From NCBI RefSeq assembly GCF_006517435.1, contig NZ_VHQG01000005.1:203222-267221 (forward strand): 64,000 nt of DNA. The letters are read 5' to 3'. The position numbers were made by a program, and so were the translations under genes. Shown here piece after piece: positions 43,927-52,559 of the stretch. Numbering within the stretch: position 1 is the stretch's first letter; every line of letters begins with the position of its first letter. The DNA is from Schumannella soli (GTDB lineage: Bacteria; Actinomycetota; Actinomycetes; Actinomycetales; Microbacteriaceae). The notes beneath the pieces were generated by a model. The model saw nothing but the letters and a program-made list of their open reading frames with translations. It did not search any database and had not been told where the DNA came from.

Positions 43927-43997
43927 GTATACAGGACGTGAATCGAAGCCGTCTTCAATGGCGCAGGATGCACGCTCGGGATACAGAAGCGTAGGGT
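43927..43997 (+). promoter_or_regulatory. Promoter and possible operators of the GntR-prp operon
   Basis: TAGGGT (43992-43997) ends 7 nt before the ATG at 44005, consistent with a leaderless start. ATACAG occurs at 43929-43934 (within GTATACAG) and 43981-43986, a possible pair of regulator half-sites. Confidence 0.5.
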
Positions 43998-44004
43998 GTC
44001 CCCG

Positions 44005-44766
44005 ATGCGTGCGAGCGAGGCGGCCTACGAGCGACTGCGGGATGACATCGTCACCTGGCGTCGCCGCCCCGGCTCGGTGCTGAGCGAGATCGACCTCGCG
44101 GCCGAGCTCGGCGTCTCGCGCACGCCGCTGCGCTCGGCGCTCGCCCGACTCTCGATGGAAGGCCTCGTCGACACCTCCCGCCGCACGGCTGTGGTCTCCG
44201 CCGTGTCGGCCGACGGCGTGCGCGAGCAGTTCGAGGTGCGCGAGCCGCTCGAGGTGCAGGCCGGACGCCTCGCGGCCCGCCGCGGCGAGCCGGCCGTCTT
44301 CGCGACGCTCGCCGATCGCTTCGCGGCGGCGGCATCCACGCTCGACGAGGGCGGCGTCGACGCGTATTACGCGGTCGTGGCCGACTTCGATGCGGCGGTG
44401 GCGGATGCGGTGGGCAACTCCGCGCTGCGGGCCGCGCTCGCAGGCATCCGCACCCACCTGCAGCGCGCCCGCCGCAACGCGGCCGACGACGCCGACCGGC
44501 TGCTGCGCGCGGCCGAGGAGCACCGGCTGATCTGCGCCGCGATCCGCGATCGCGACGAGGTGCTCGCCGCCTCCGCGACGACCGTGCACCTGCGCGCCTC
44601 GCTCGCCCACCTGCTCGCGACCCTCGACCGCGCCGAGTCGGCATCCGCCGCCGCGACGGCCGCGGCACCGGCGCCGACGCCGATGCCGGGCGCCGCGTCC
44701 GCCGCGCCGACGCCGGGCGCCGCCCCTGCTTCCCCCGCATCCGCCCCGACGAAAGGCCGCCCATGA
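44005..44766 (+). CDS. GntR (FadR-like) regulator of the methylcitrate operon
   Basis: A 253-residue regulator with an N-terminal winged HTH ([20 protein letters not shown], about 25-44) and an all-helical FCD effector domain (about 75-205). The last 40 residues are Ala/Pro-rich and probably disordered. Being first in an operon with prpD, prpB and prpC, it is expected to sense propionate-derived metabolites such as 2-methylcitrate. The ATG at 44005 is preferred to the GTG at 43996 because it lies 7 nt after the -10 box. Confidence 0.88.
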   Translation: MRASEAAYERLRDDIVTWRRRPGSVLSEIDLAAELGVSRTPLRSALARLSMEGLVDTSRRTAVVSAVSADGVREQFEVREPLEVQAGRLAARRGEPAVFATLADRFAAAASTLDEGGVDAYYAVVADFDAAVADAVGNSALRAALAGIRTHLQRARRNAADDADRLLRAAEEHRLICAAIRDRDEVLAASATTVHLRASLAHLLATLDRAESASAAATAAAPAPTPMPGAASAAPTPGAAPASPASAPTKGRP

Positions 44767-46295
44767 ACATGCACCCCCTGCGCGTCTACCGCAGCGAGGA
44801 GCCGCTGCCCCGCGAGCAGCAGCTGGCGTGGAAGGTCGCCGAGGTCGCCGCCGACCCGGTCGCCGTCGAGCCGGAGGTGGTCGACATGATCATCAACCGC
44901 GTGATCGACAACGCCGCCGTCGCGACCGCGAGCCTCGGCCGCGCGCCCGTCGTCGCCGCGCGCGGGCAGGCCGAGGCGAACCCGAAGACCCCCGGCGCCA
45001 CCGTGTTCGGCGTCGACCCGAGCGGCACGGGCGCCACCCGCTTCAGTCCCGAGTGGGCCGCCTTCGCGAACGGCGTGGCCGTGCGCGAGCTCGACTTCCA
45101 CGACACCTTCCTCGCGGCCGACTACTCGCACCCGGGCGACAACATCCCGCCGATCCTCGCTGTCGCGCAGCACACCGGGAGGGATGGCGCCGCCTTCGTG
45201 CGCGGCGCCGCGACCGGCTACGAGATCCAGGTCGACCTGGTGAAGGCCATCTCGCTGCACAAGCACAAGATCGACCACGTCGCGCACCTCGGCCCGAGCG
45301 CCGCCGCCGGCATCGGCACGCTGCTCGGCCTCGACCCGGCCGTGATCTACCAGGCGATCGGGCAGGCGCTGCACACGACCACGGCGACCCGGCAGTCGCG
45401 CAAGGGCGAGATCTCCACGTGGAAGGCCTACGCCCCCGCCTTCGCCGGCAAGATGGCGATCGAGGCCGTCGACCGGGCGATCCGCGGGCAGAGCAGCCCG
45501 AGCCCGATCTGGGAGGGCGAAGACGGCGTGATCGGCTGGCTGCTCGACGGGCCGGATGCGCGCTATGAGGTCCCGCTTCCGGCCGCGGGCGAGGCGAAGC
45601 GCGGCATCCTCGACACGTACACGAAGGAGCACTCGGCCGAGTACCAGGCGCAGGCCTGGATCGACCTGGCCCGCAAGCTCGGAACCGAGCATCCCGAGCT
45701 GCGCGACCCCGCGAACGTGGCGAGCATCCTCATCGCCACGAGTCACCACACGCACTACGTGATCGGCTCGGGCGCGAACGACCCGCAGAAGTACGACCCG
45801 ACCGCGAGCCGCGAGACGCTCGACCACTCGGTGCCGTACATCTTCGCCGTCGCCCTGCAGGACGGCATCTGGCACCACGCCGACTCCTACGCCCCCGAGC
45901 GGGCGGGCCGCCCCGACACGGTCGCGCTGTGGCACAAGATCACGACGACCGAGGATGCGGAGTGGACGCGCCGCTACCACTCGATCGATCCGGCTGAGAA
46001 GGCCTTCGGCGGTCGCGTCGAGATCGAGTTGACCGATGGACGCCGCATCGTCGACGAGATCGCGGTGGCGGATGCGCATCCGCTCGGCGCTCGGCCCTTC
46101 GCCCGCGCCGACTACGTGCGCAAGTTCCGCGAGCTGGCCGAGCCGGTGCTCGCCGGCGCGGAGATCGAGCGCTTCCTGGCGCTGGCCGAGCGCCTGCCCG
46201 AGCTGACCGCCGCCGAGCTCGGCGGGCTCACCGTCAGCGTGACCGAGGGCTCCCCGATCGGCGCCCTGCCCGACTCCCCGAAGGGACTGTTCTGA
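44763..46295 (+). CDS. prpD: 2-methylcitrate dehydratase (MmgE/PrpD family)
   Basis: A 510-residue enzyme dehydrating 2-methylcitrate to 2-methylaconitate. [24 protein letters not shown] and [23 protein letters not shown] follow the PrpD pattern (quoted here in part; key sites are the DFHD and GP segments). Length agrees with cofactor-independent PrpD. It overlaps the GntR stop by four bases and prpB by one. Confidence 0.93.
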   Translation: MNMHPLRVYRSEEPLPREQQLAWKVAEVAADPVAVEPEVVDMIINRVIDNAAVATASLGRAPVVAARGQAEANPKTPGATVFGVDPSGTGATRFSPEWAAFANGVAVRELDFHDTFLAADYSHPGDNIPPILAVAQHTGRDGAAFVRGAATGYEIQVDLVKAISLHKHKIDHVAHLGPSAAAGIGTLLGLDPAVIYQAIGQALHTTTATRQSRKGEISTWKAYAPAFAGKMAIEAVDRAIRGQSSPSPIWEGEDGVIGWLLDGPDARYEVPLPAAGEAKRGILDTYTKEHSAEYQAQAWIDLARKLGTEHPELRDPANVASILIATSHHTHYVIGSGANDPQKYDPTASRETLDHSVPYIFAVALQDGIWHHADSYAPERAGRPDTVALWHKITTTEDAEWTRRYHSIDPAEKAFGGRVEIELTDGRRIVDEIAVADAHPLGARPFARADYVRKFRELAEPVLAGAEIERFLALAERLPELTAAELGGLTVSVTEGSPIGALPDSPKGLF

Positions 46296-47218
46296 TGCTG
46301 CAGTCGACGCTCCCGCCGCACGAGAAGCGTGCGGCGTTCCGGGCCGCGCTCGCGAGCGGGAAGCTGCTGCGGCTGCCCGGCGCCTTCAATCCGCTGAGCG
46401 CGCAGCTGATCCAGGAGAAGGGCTTCGAGGGCGTCTACGTCTCGGGCGCCGTGCTCAGCGCCGACCTCGGCCTGCCCGACATCGGCCTGACGACGCTGAC
46501 CGAGGTGTCGCAGCGTGCGGGCCAGATCGCGCGCGTCACCGACCTGCCGACGCTGGTGGATGCCGACACCGGCTTCGGCGAGCCGATGAACGTCGCGCGC
46601 ACGGTGCAGCTGATGGAGGATGCGGGCGTCGCCGGCATCCACATCGAAGACCAGGTGAACCCGAAGCGCTGCGGCCACCTCGACGGCAAGGAGGTCGTGG
46701 ACGAGTCGACCGCGCTGAAGCGCATCGCGGCCGCGGCGGCCGGGCGACGCGACGCGAACTTCCTGATCATGGCGCGCACCGACATCCGCGGCGTCGCCGG
46801 GGGAGAGCAGGGGCTGCGCGACGCCGTCGACCGGGCCAAGGCGCTGGTGGATGCGGGCGCCGACGCGATCTTCCCCGAGGCGATGGCGACGCTCGAGGAG
46901 TTCGCCGCGATCCGCGCCGCGGTCGACGTGCCGGTGCTGGCGAACATGACCGAGTTCGGCAAGAGCGAGCTCTTCACGGTGGAGCAGCTCGCGAGCGTCG
47001 GCGTGAACCTGGTGATCTTCCCGGTGTCGCTGCTGCGCCTGGCGATGGGCGCCGCCGAGCGCGGGCTCGACGCGCTTGCGGCCGAGGGCTCGCTGCAGAG
47101 CCAGGTGCCGAGCATGCAGACCCGCGCCCGCCTCTACGAGCTCGTCGACTACTCCGGCTACTCGGAGTTCGACGCGGGCATCTTCACCTTCGACCTCACG
47201 AACAACCGTCAGGCCTGA
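46295..47218 (+). CDS. prpB: 2-methylisocitrate lyase
   Basis: A 307-residue TIM-barrel lyase cleaving 2-methylisocitrate to pyruvate and succinate with Mg2+. DADTGFGEP (Mg2+ region), IEDQVNPKRCGHLDGK with the catalytic Cys in KRCG, and ARTD are present. Its start codon shares a base with the prpD stop. Confidence 0.95.
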   Translation: MLQSTLPPHEKRAAFRAALASGKLLRLPGAFNPLSAQLIQEKGFEGVYVSGAVLSADLGLPDIGLTTLTEVSQRAGQIARVTDLPTLVDADTGFGEPMNVARTVQLMEDAGVAGIHIEDQVNPKRCGHLDGKEVVDESTALKRIAAAAAGRRDANFLIMARTDIRGVAGGEQGLRDAVDRAKALVDAGADAIFPEAMATLEEFAAIRAAVDVPVLANMTEFGKSELFTVEQLASVGVNLVIFPVSLLRLAMGAAERGLDALAAEGSLQSQVPSMQTRARLYELVDYSGYSEFDAGIFTFDLTNNRQA

Positions 47219-47263
47219 GGATGCGCGGCGCCGGGCTGAGCGCCGGGCGAGAGCCGCGCATCC
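47219..47263 (+). terminator. Hairpin between prpB and prpC
   Basis: GGATGCGCGGC (47219-47229) pairs with GCCGCGCATCC (47253-47263). It starts at the prpB stop and may partly terminate transcription. Confidence 0.55.
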
Positions 47264-47275
47264 ATCCTGTGAACC

Positions 47276-47305
47276 GTGCGCCCGTGGGCGCACACTGACC
47301 TAGAC
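47276..47305 (+). promoter_or_regulatory. Palindrome and possible promoter before prpC
   Basis: GTGCGCCCGTGGGCGCAC (47276-47293) is an 18-nt perfect palindrome followed by TAGACC (47300-47305), a possible -10 box. prpC may thus be expressed separately. Confidence 0.45.
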
Positions 47306-47356
47306 CGCCGCCCGCACCGGGCGCATCCGCCTCACGAGGCCCCGCGAAGGAGCGAC

Positions 47357-48514
47357 ATGACCGACACGACCGACATCAAGAAGGGCCTCGCGGGCGTCGT
47401 CGTCGACACGACCTCGATCTCGAAGGTCAACCCCGAGACGAACTCGCTGCTGTACCGCGGCTATCCCGTGCAGGAGCTGGCGGCGTCGCTCTCCTACGAG
47501 CAGGTCGCCTGGCTGATCTGGCACGGCGAGCTGCCGAGCGAGGCCGAGCTGGCGGAGTTCACGGCACGCGAGCGGGCCGGCCGCGCCCTGGCCGACAACG
47601 TGAAGGCGGCGATCGATCTGACGCCGACGAGCGCGCATCCGATGGATGTCGTGCGCACCGCCGTCAGCGTTCTCGGCGCGAACGACCCGCAGACCGCCGA
47701 CGCGAGCCGTGAGGCGAATCTGGCGAAGTCGGAGCGGCTGTTCGCGGCGATCCCGGCGATCGTCGCCTACGACCAGCGTCGCCGCCACGGACTCGACGTG
47801 GTCGCGCCGCGCGACGACCTCGACTACTCGCGCAACTTCCTCTGGATGACCTTCGGCGACGAGCCGAGCGACGCGGCCGCCGAGGCGTTCCGGGTGTCGA
47901 TGGTGCTCTACGCCGAGCACTCCTTCAACGCCTCGACCTTCACGGCGCGCGTCGTCACGTCGACGCTCGCCGACCTGCACTCGGCGGTCGTCGCGGCGAT
48001 CGGCGCTCTCAAGGGCCCGCTGCACGGCGGCGCGAACGAGGCCGTGATGGACGTCTTCGACGAGATCGGCTCGGCCGACGGCGCCGAGGCGTGGCTGGAT
48101 GCGGCGCTCGCCGAGAAGCGCAAGATCATGGGCTTCGGCCACCGCGTCTACAAGAACGGCGACTCGCGCGTGCCGACGATGCAGGCCGCTTTCGAGAAGC
48201 TCGTCGAATCGGGCGAGTTCCGCGGCGCCGGCGGCGCCGAGGTCCCCGCTGACCGCGGGCCGGAGCTCGTCGCGCTCTACCACCGCCTCGCCGACGCGAT
48301 GGATGCGAAGAAGAGCATCAAGCCGAACCTCGACTACCCGAGCGGCCCGGCCTACCACCTGCTCGGCTTCGACACGAAGACGTTCACGCCGCTGTTCGTG
48401 GCCGCGCGCGTCGTCGGCTGGACGGCGCACGTGATGGAGCAGCTCGAGGCGAACGCCCTCATCCGCCCGCTCTCGCAGTACGTCGGCCCCGACGAGCGCC
48501 ACTTGGGGGAGTAA
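47357..48514 (+). CDS. prpC: 2-methylcitrate synthase / citrate synthase
   Basis: A 385-residue enzyme condensing propionyl-CoA with oxaloacetate. GPLHGGANE and FGHRVYKNGDSR hold the catalytic His residues, and LDYPSGPAYHLLGF supplies the catalytic Asp. The short single-domain length and its place behind prpDB favour methylcitrate synthase, though such enzymes often accept acetyl-CoA. AAGGAG lies 8 nt upstream of the ATG. Confidence 0.94.
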   Translation: MTDTTDIKKGLAGVVVDTTSISKVNPETNSLLYRGYPVQELAASLSYEQVAWLIWHGELPSEAELAEFTARERAGRALADNVKAAIDLTPTSAHPMDVVRTAVSVLGANDPQTADASREANLAKSERLFAAIPAIVAYDQRRRHGLDVVAPRDDLDYSRNFLWMTFGDEPSDAAAEAFRVSMVLYAEHSFNASTFTARVVTSTLADLHSAVVAAIGALKGPLHGGANEAVMDVFDEIGSADGAEAWLDAALAEKRKIMGFGHRVYKNGDSRVPTMQAAFEKLVESGEFRGAGGAEVPADRGPELVALYHRLADAMDAKKSIKPNLDYPSGPAYHLLGFDTKTFTPLFVAARVVGWTAHVMEQLEANALIRPLSQYVGPDERHLGE

Positions 48515-48602
48515 GAAGCGGGTCTCGGATCGGGGCATCGTGGCGGGCAGCAGACGGCGGATGTGCCGGCGCGGGGTTGACGCGCGGGCGTAGCCTGGAG
48601 GC

Positions 48603-48674
48603 GTGAAGAACGGGAACACGACGCCCCACGGGCGTGAGGAGGTCGCCGGCGCGTTCTGCGCCGGCACCAGGTAG
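48603..48674 (+). CDS. 23-residue putative leader peptide before the FBP-domain gene
   Basis: A GTG at 48603, 6 nt after TAGCCT (48591-48596), opens a 23-codon frame ending TAG at 48672-48674. The arrangement is the same leaderless one seen for full genes here. Two perfect hairpins overlap it: ACGCCC/GGGCGT (48621-48635) and GCCGGCGC/GCGCCGGC (48645-48665). The FBP-domain gene starts about 210 nt later. Peptide and folding RNA together look like an attenuation leader, but no terminator U tract follows, so this remains a proposal. Confidence 0.4.
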   Translation: MKNGNTTPHGREEVAGAFCAGTR

Positions 48675-48883
48675 TCGCGGTCTCGCGACCCCGCGCATCC
48701 ACCTCTCCTCCCGTCCGGCTCGCATCTCGACGGCCCGCATCCCGAACCGCTCGCGCGCGCGACCCCGCGTCGCCCCGGTCCCGGATGACGCTGCCCTCGT
48801 GCGCGCGCAGCGTCGCCGTCGTGTCGCCGGACTCCGTTCACGCCGCGCCTTCGCGCGCAGCGGATCCGAAAGGCCTCACTCCC
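48675..48883 (+). other. Long leader of the FBP-domain gene
   Basis: About 209 nt without a recognisable gene, ending in a GAAAGG site about 10 nt before the ATG. Confidence 0.35.
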
Positions 48884-49393
48884 ATGTTCCCCATCGATGA
48901 GCAGGCGCTCCGCGCCTCCTTCGTCAACGCCTCCCGCAAGGAGGTCGCCTCGCTGACCCTGCCCGAGCTCGACGAGATCGACTTCGGTCAGCTCGACTAC
49001 CTCGGCTGGCGCGACCGCAAGCTCGCCCGCCGCGCCTACCTGGTGCTGCCGGTGCCCGACGAGACCGCCCCCGACGGGCAGGGTCTGGTCGGCGTCCTGC
49101 TGCGTCAGGCCGACGCCGCCCCGCGCACCCGTGCGCAGTGCTCGTGGTGCCAGGATGTGCGCCTGCCCAACGACGTCGTCTTCTTCAGCGCGAAGCGCGC
49201 CGGCGCCGCGGGCCGCAAGGGCGACACCCTCGGCACCCTGCTCTGCTCGGAGTTCGAGTGCTCGGCGAACGTCCGCACCCCGCCGCCGCCGGCCTACATC
49301 GGCTACGACATCGAGGCCGCGAAGCGCGAGCGGATGCAGCGCCTGGCCGAGCACGCCGCGAACTTCGCGCGGGCGGTCACCGCGGGCGAGTGA
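48884..49393 (+). CDS. FBP-domain protein (elongation factor G-binding, FusB-like)
   Basis: A 169-residue protein with the FBP_C-type treble-clef zinc domain. Zinc ligands C86 and C89 (CSWC) and C121 and C126 (LLCSEFEC) are all present. Homologues bind elongation factor G on the ribosome and, in staphylococcal FusB/FusC, release it from fusidic acid; whether this protein protects or only modulates translation is unknown. The ATG at 48884 is preferred because conserved sequence begins there. An unusually long leader with a short peptide frame precedes it. Confidence 0.87.
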   Translation: MFPIDEQALRASFVNASRKEVASLTLPELDEIDFGQLDYLGWRDRKLARRAYLVLPVPDETAPDGQGLVGVLLRQADAAPRTRAQCSWCQDVRLPNDVVFFSAKRAGAAGRKGDTLGTLLCSEFECSANVRTPPPPAYIGYDIEAAKRERMQRLAEHAANFARAVTAGE

Positions 49394-49424
49394 CGGCCGC
49401 GCTCCGCGGCGGCGCGGACGGGTT

Positions 49425-50657
49425 CTAGACCCCCGCGCAGCCGCGGCGCAGGCCGCGCACGACGAGCGCCGCGCATCCCAGCAGCACGACCGCGGTGCCG
49501 ATGAGCGCGCCCGCGAACGACACGAGCGGGGCGAGCACCGCGAGCAGCGCCGGCAGGAAGAAGCCGGCGTAGGTGATCGAGTAGTAGACCGCCGTGAGGC
49601 CGGCGAGGTCGTGCGGCGTCGCCATGTCCTGCACGGCGGCGAGGCCGAAGACCATGCAGAGGCCGTAGCCGGCGCCGAAGAGCGGGGCCGCGACGAGCAC
49701 CGCCGGGATCGAACCGGTGACGGCCGCGGGGATGAGCAGCACCGCGCCGACGGCGATCAGCGCCATGCCGAGCACGCCGTGGCGGCCGCGCGTGAGCCGG
49801 GCGATCGGCGCCGACAGCAGCTGGACGACCGTGCCCGTGCCCAGCGTGACGACCGTCGCGAGGGTCGCGAAGCCGACGCGCAGCTCACCCGTCTCGCCCG
49901 CGACGAGGCTCGGTCCGACCGCGAAGGCGAGCGCCGGCGCCGCGAAGACCCACGGCGCGAGCGGGAGCACGGTGCGCACGAAACGGCGGCGGGCGTGACG
50001 GGGGATGCGCAGATCGCCGAGCAGCGAGCGCACGGTCGGGTCGGGCATCCGCGTCTCCGGCGCCCGCAGCAGCACGACGCCGGCGAGGATCGTCGCCGCG
50101 ATCTGCACCGCGTAGGGCAGCACCGTCGGCAGCGGCGCCCACTGCGCGAGCACCCCGCCGATCCCGGCGCCGCCGCCGAAGCCGGCGGTCAGCGACAGCG
50201 CCGCACGACGAGCTCCCGCCGTGGAGTGACCGGACGCGACCGACAGCTCCTTGATCCAGCTGCTGCCGACGACCATGCCGACCGCGACGCTGACGCCGCA
50301 CACGAGACGGCCGACGCTCATCCCGACCACGCTCGAGCTGGCGGTGGCGAGGATGACGCTGCCGGCCACGCCGATCACCAGCCCGCCGAGCATGACCGGC
50401 TTGCGGCCCCAGCGGTCGCTCCACGCGCCCGCCAGTGCGAAGCCGGGTACGAGGCCGATCACGTAGAACGCGAGGAAGAGGTCGACCTCGACGGTCGAGT
50501 AGCCGTAGACACGCTCGTAGAGCTGCATGAGCGGAACGAAGTGGTTGCCACCCCACGCGAGCGCGACGACGATCGGCGCGACGCGCAGCCATCCGTGCGT
50601 GGCCGCGATGCCGGTGGATGCGCGGGATCCTCCGTCGGGACCGGGTGCGTCGCTCAC
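49425..50657 (-). CDS. MFS transporter (drug-efflux-like)
   Basis: A 410-residue transporter with twelve predicted membrane helices. GAWSDRWGRKPVMLGGLVIG is the loop 2-3 signature of the major facilitator superfamily. The substrate is unknown; the overall shape resembles 12-helix exporters. The GTG at 50657 follows TAGGCT by 6 nt, so the mRNA is probably leaderless. It is divergent from the ArsR-SRPBCC pair. Confidence 0.87.
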   Translation of the reverse strand: MSDAPGPDGGSRASTGIAATHGWLRVAPIVVALAWGGNHFVPLMQLYERVYGYSTVEVDLFLAFYVIGLVPGFALAGAWSDRWGRKPVMLGGLVIGVAGSVILATASSSVVGMSVGRLVCGVSVAVGMVVGSSWIKELSVASGHSTAGARRAALSLTAGFGGGAGIGGVLAQWAPLPTVLPYAVQIAATILAGVVLLRAPETRMPDPTVRSLLGDLRIPRHARRRFVRTVLPLAPWVFAAPALAFAVGPSLVAGETGELRVGFATLATVVTLGTGTVVQLLSAPIARLTRGRHGVLGMALIAVGAVLLIPAAVTGSIPAVLVAAPLFGAGYGLCMVFGLAAVQDMATPHDLAGLTAVYYSITYAGFFLPALLAVLAPLVSFAGALIGTAVVLLGCAALVVRGLRRGCAGV

Positions 50658-50746
50658 TGCTCGAGCCTAGGGCGGCGGCGGTTGCGACCGCGTTGCCGGC
50701 GGCGGGCCGATCGCGGGGGAGTGGACCGTGGGCGTCGGCCGGATCC

Positions 50747-50789
50747 TTGACAGGTCGGCATCGGCGCGCATAATTAACACATTCGTTAA
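50747..50789 (+). promoter_or_regulatory. Strong promoter with overlapping ArsR operator
   Basis: TTGACA (50747-50752) and CATAAT (50769-50774) are 16 bp apart, the closest match to consensus in the window. TTAAC (50774-50778) and GTTAA (50785-50789) form an inverted repeat across the start region, where ArsR repressors usually bind. Confidence 0.82.
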
Positions 50790-50800
50790 GTGAGGATGCG

Positions 50801-51142
50801 ATGGCCGACGACGCACTCAGCGGCACCTTCGCCGCACTCGCCGACCCGACCCGGCGCGCCATGCTCGCCCGGCTCGTCGAAGGCGAGGCGACCGTGACCG
50901 AGCTCGCCGCACCGCACGACATCAGCCTGCCCGCGATCTCGCGGCACCTGAAGGTGCTCGAGCATGCCGGACTCATCAGCCGCGGACGCGACGCCCGCTG
51001 GCGCCCCTGCCGACTCGAGCCGGCCGCGCTCGCCGACGCCGACGCCTGGATGGAGCCGTACCGCCGCTTCTTCGGCAGCCGGCTCGCCCGGCTCGACGCG
51101 CAGCTGCGCGCATCCGCCTCACCCACCGCGAAGGAGCAGTGA
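50801..51142 (+). CDS. ArsR family regulator
   Basis: A 113-residue winged-helix repressor (FAALADPTRRAMLARLVEGE, then the recognition helix LPAISRHLKVLEHAGLI). It lacks a CxC metal site in the recognition helix, so it probably belongs to the non-metal SdpR-like group that accompanies SRPBCC proteins. Its operator overlaps its own promoter. It is followed two bases later by the SRPBCC gene. Confidence 0.92.
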   Translation: MADDALSGTFAALADPTRRAMLARLVEGEATVTELAAPHDISLPAISRHLKVLEHAGLISRGRDARWRPCRLEPAALADADAWMEPYRRFFGSRLARLDAQLRASASPTAKEQ

Positions 51143-51143
51143 C

Positions 51144-51728
51144 ATGACCGACCCGGCCCCCGCATCCACCGGACCCGCCGCCACCGAGCGCCATGGCTTC
51201 ACCCTGACGTGGCGCTTCCCCGTTCCGCGTGACCGGGTGTTCCGCGCCTGGACCGACCCCGCGCACCTCGACTGGTTCTTCAACGACGAGCAGCCCCGCC
51301 CGGCCGAGCCGACCGAGGTCGACCTGCGCGTGGGCGGCGCCTGGCGGCAGACGATGGTCATCGACGCCGAGACGCGCTACGTGACCGGCGGCGTCTACCG
51401 CGAGATCGTCCCCGACGAACGGCTCGTCTTCGTCTTCGGCGCGGTGGGCGGATGGCCCGAGCTCGCCGGACCCGCGATCGACGACGCCCCCGTCACCACG
51501 CTGACCTTCGTCGACGCCGAGGTCGACGGCGCGCCGGGCACGCTGCTCACGCTCGACCTCGACTTCCCGGTGCACCTCGACGAGCACGTGGCGCGCGAGC
51601 TGCTCGGCGCGATGCGGCCCGGATGGCAGCAGACCGTCGCCCGGCTGCGCGCCGAGATCGGTGGCGCCGGGGTCGAGGGCGCCGCGATCGGCGGTGCCGG
51701 GGGCGGCGGCGTCGCGGAGTCGGACTAG
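51144..51728 (+). CDS. SRPBCC/AHSA1-like ligand-binding protein
   Basis: A 194-residue protein of the START/Bet v1-like fold (VFRAWTDPAHLDWFF, VGGAWRQTMV, GWQQTVARLRAEI). The fold binds hydrophobic ligands; pairing with an ArsR regulator is very common, but the function is not known. The Gly-rich tail (about 175-194) is disordered. AAGGAG lies just upstream of the ATG. Its TAG stop shares the palindrome CTAG with the stop of the convergent DUF3817 gene. Confidence 0.88.
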   Translation: MTDPAPASTGPAATERHGFTLTWRFPVPRDRVFRAWTDPAHLDWFFNDEQPRPAEPTEVDLRVGGAWRQTMVIDAETRYVTGGVYREIVPDERLVFVFGAVGGWPELAGPAIDDAPVTTLTFVDAEVDGAPGTLLTLDLDFPVHLDEHVARELLGAMRPGWQQTVARLRAEIGGAGVEGAAIGGAGGGGVAESD

Positions 51729-52183
51729 GCGGGCGTACCGACCGTGGTGGATGCGGCAGCCGGCTCGCGATGCAGCAGCCGGCGACGTCGCATCCAGAGT
51801 TCGAGCGGCACGGTCACGAGCGGCGGCACCGCCGCGGCCAGCGCCAGCAGGGTGACCCACCAGCGCCAGCGGAACGCGATCGCGCACACGATCGACAGCG
51901 CGCCGTAGACGAGGAACGCCCCGCCGTGCGCCGTGCCGAACACGGTCACGACGTGGTCGGTGGTCTCGGTCACGTACTTCAGGAACATCCCGACGAGCAG
52001 CCCCGCCCAGGTCACCGCCTCGAGCGTGGCGATCGCGATGAAGATGCGCCCGAGGCGACTGACCCGCGTGGCTGAATCGCTCGGCGTGGCGAGCCGGCTG
52101 AGCAGCCCGCGCGGCGTGCGCTCGGGCGGAGTCGGGTCGACGAGCGACGTGGATGCGGCGTCAGGTGCTGCGGGTGAGGTCAC
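51725..52183 (-). CDS. DUF3817 integral membrane protein
   Basis: A 152-residue protein with three hydrophobic segments after a 45-residue Thr/Pro/Ala-rich N-terminus. RIFIAIATLEAVTWAGLLVG and TVFGTAHGGAFLVYGAL are typical of the DUF3817 family, whose function is unknown. The GTG at 52183 is preferred because AAGGA lies about 9 nt upstream and TAGCGT further upstream can act as its -10; an ATG at 52234 would add 17 residues. Confidence 0.82.
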   Translation of the reverse strand: MTSPAAPDAASTSLVDPTPPERTPRGLLSRLATPSDSATRVSRLGRIFIAIATLEAVTWAGLLVGMFLKYVTETTDHVVTVFGTAHGGAFLVYGALSIVCAIAFRWRWWVTLLALAAAVPPLVTVPLELWMRRRRLLHREPAAASTTVGTPA

Positions 52184-52271
52184 CAGCGCGGTCCTTTCCG
52201 GGAGGGCGTCAGGCGGCGCATCCACGCTATCCATGCCCCCTGGGAGACCCCGCCGCGGTGATCCCGGGCAT

Positions 52272-52343
52272 GTGACCCCGAGTTGCCGACTTCCGCGGGA
52301 TCCCGAGGCCGGCATGCCGCGGAAGCGGGCAACTCGGGGTCAC
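52272..52343. repeat. 56-nt palindromic element B1 (type X), extended arms
   Basis: The 56-nt unit is 52280-52335; pairing extends outward to 27-nt arms (52272-52298 with 52317-52343) with two mismatches because GTGACCCC/GGGGTCAC also pairs. The 18-nt core begins GATCCCGAG. Confidence 0.92.
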
Positions 52344-52360
52344 CGGGTCATGGATGCCGT

Positions 52361-52418
52361 CGAGTTGCCCACTTCGGCTGGGTTACGGCAGCCCAACCCG
52401 AACGAAGTGGGCAACTCG
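52361..52418. repeat. 56-nt palindromic element B2 (type Y)
   Basis: Unit 52362-52417 with perfect 16-nt arms when the outer C/G pair is included. The 28-nt core lacks CCGCGG, as in A2, and contains GGGTT/AACCC. Confidence 0.92.
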
Positions 52419-52443
52419 CGGAGAGTCGTCCGCGCGCATTCAC

Positions 52444-52499
52444 GAGTTGCCCAGTTCCGCGGGATGCCGAGCGCGGCACGCCGCGGAAGTGGGCAACTC
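52444..52499. repeat. 56-nt palindromic element B3 (type X)
   Basis: Arms 52444-52462 and 52481-52499 with inner CCGCGG; core related to that of B1. The cluster lies between the DUF3817 gene start and the metB end. Confidence 0.92.
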
Positions 52500-52559
52500 G
52501 GGGAGCATGCGGGTGGAGTCGCGCCGCGGGGAGCGCTGTGCAGGGTGCGGCGCAGGGCC

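Noticed and set aside
19093-52499. The two 56-nt clusters as ends of a composite transposon or genomic island
   Set aside because: The 33 kb between them encodes ordinary metabolism with uniform composition, with no transposase or integrase, and the elements are clusters of hairpins rather than terminal repeats with target duplications.
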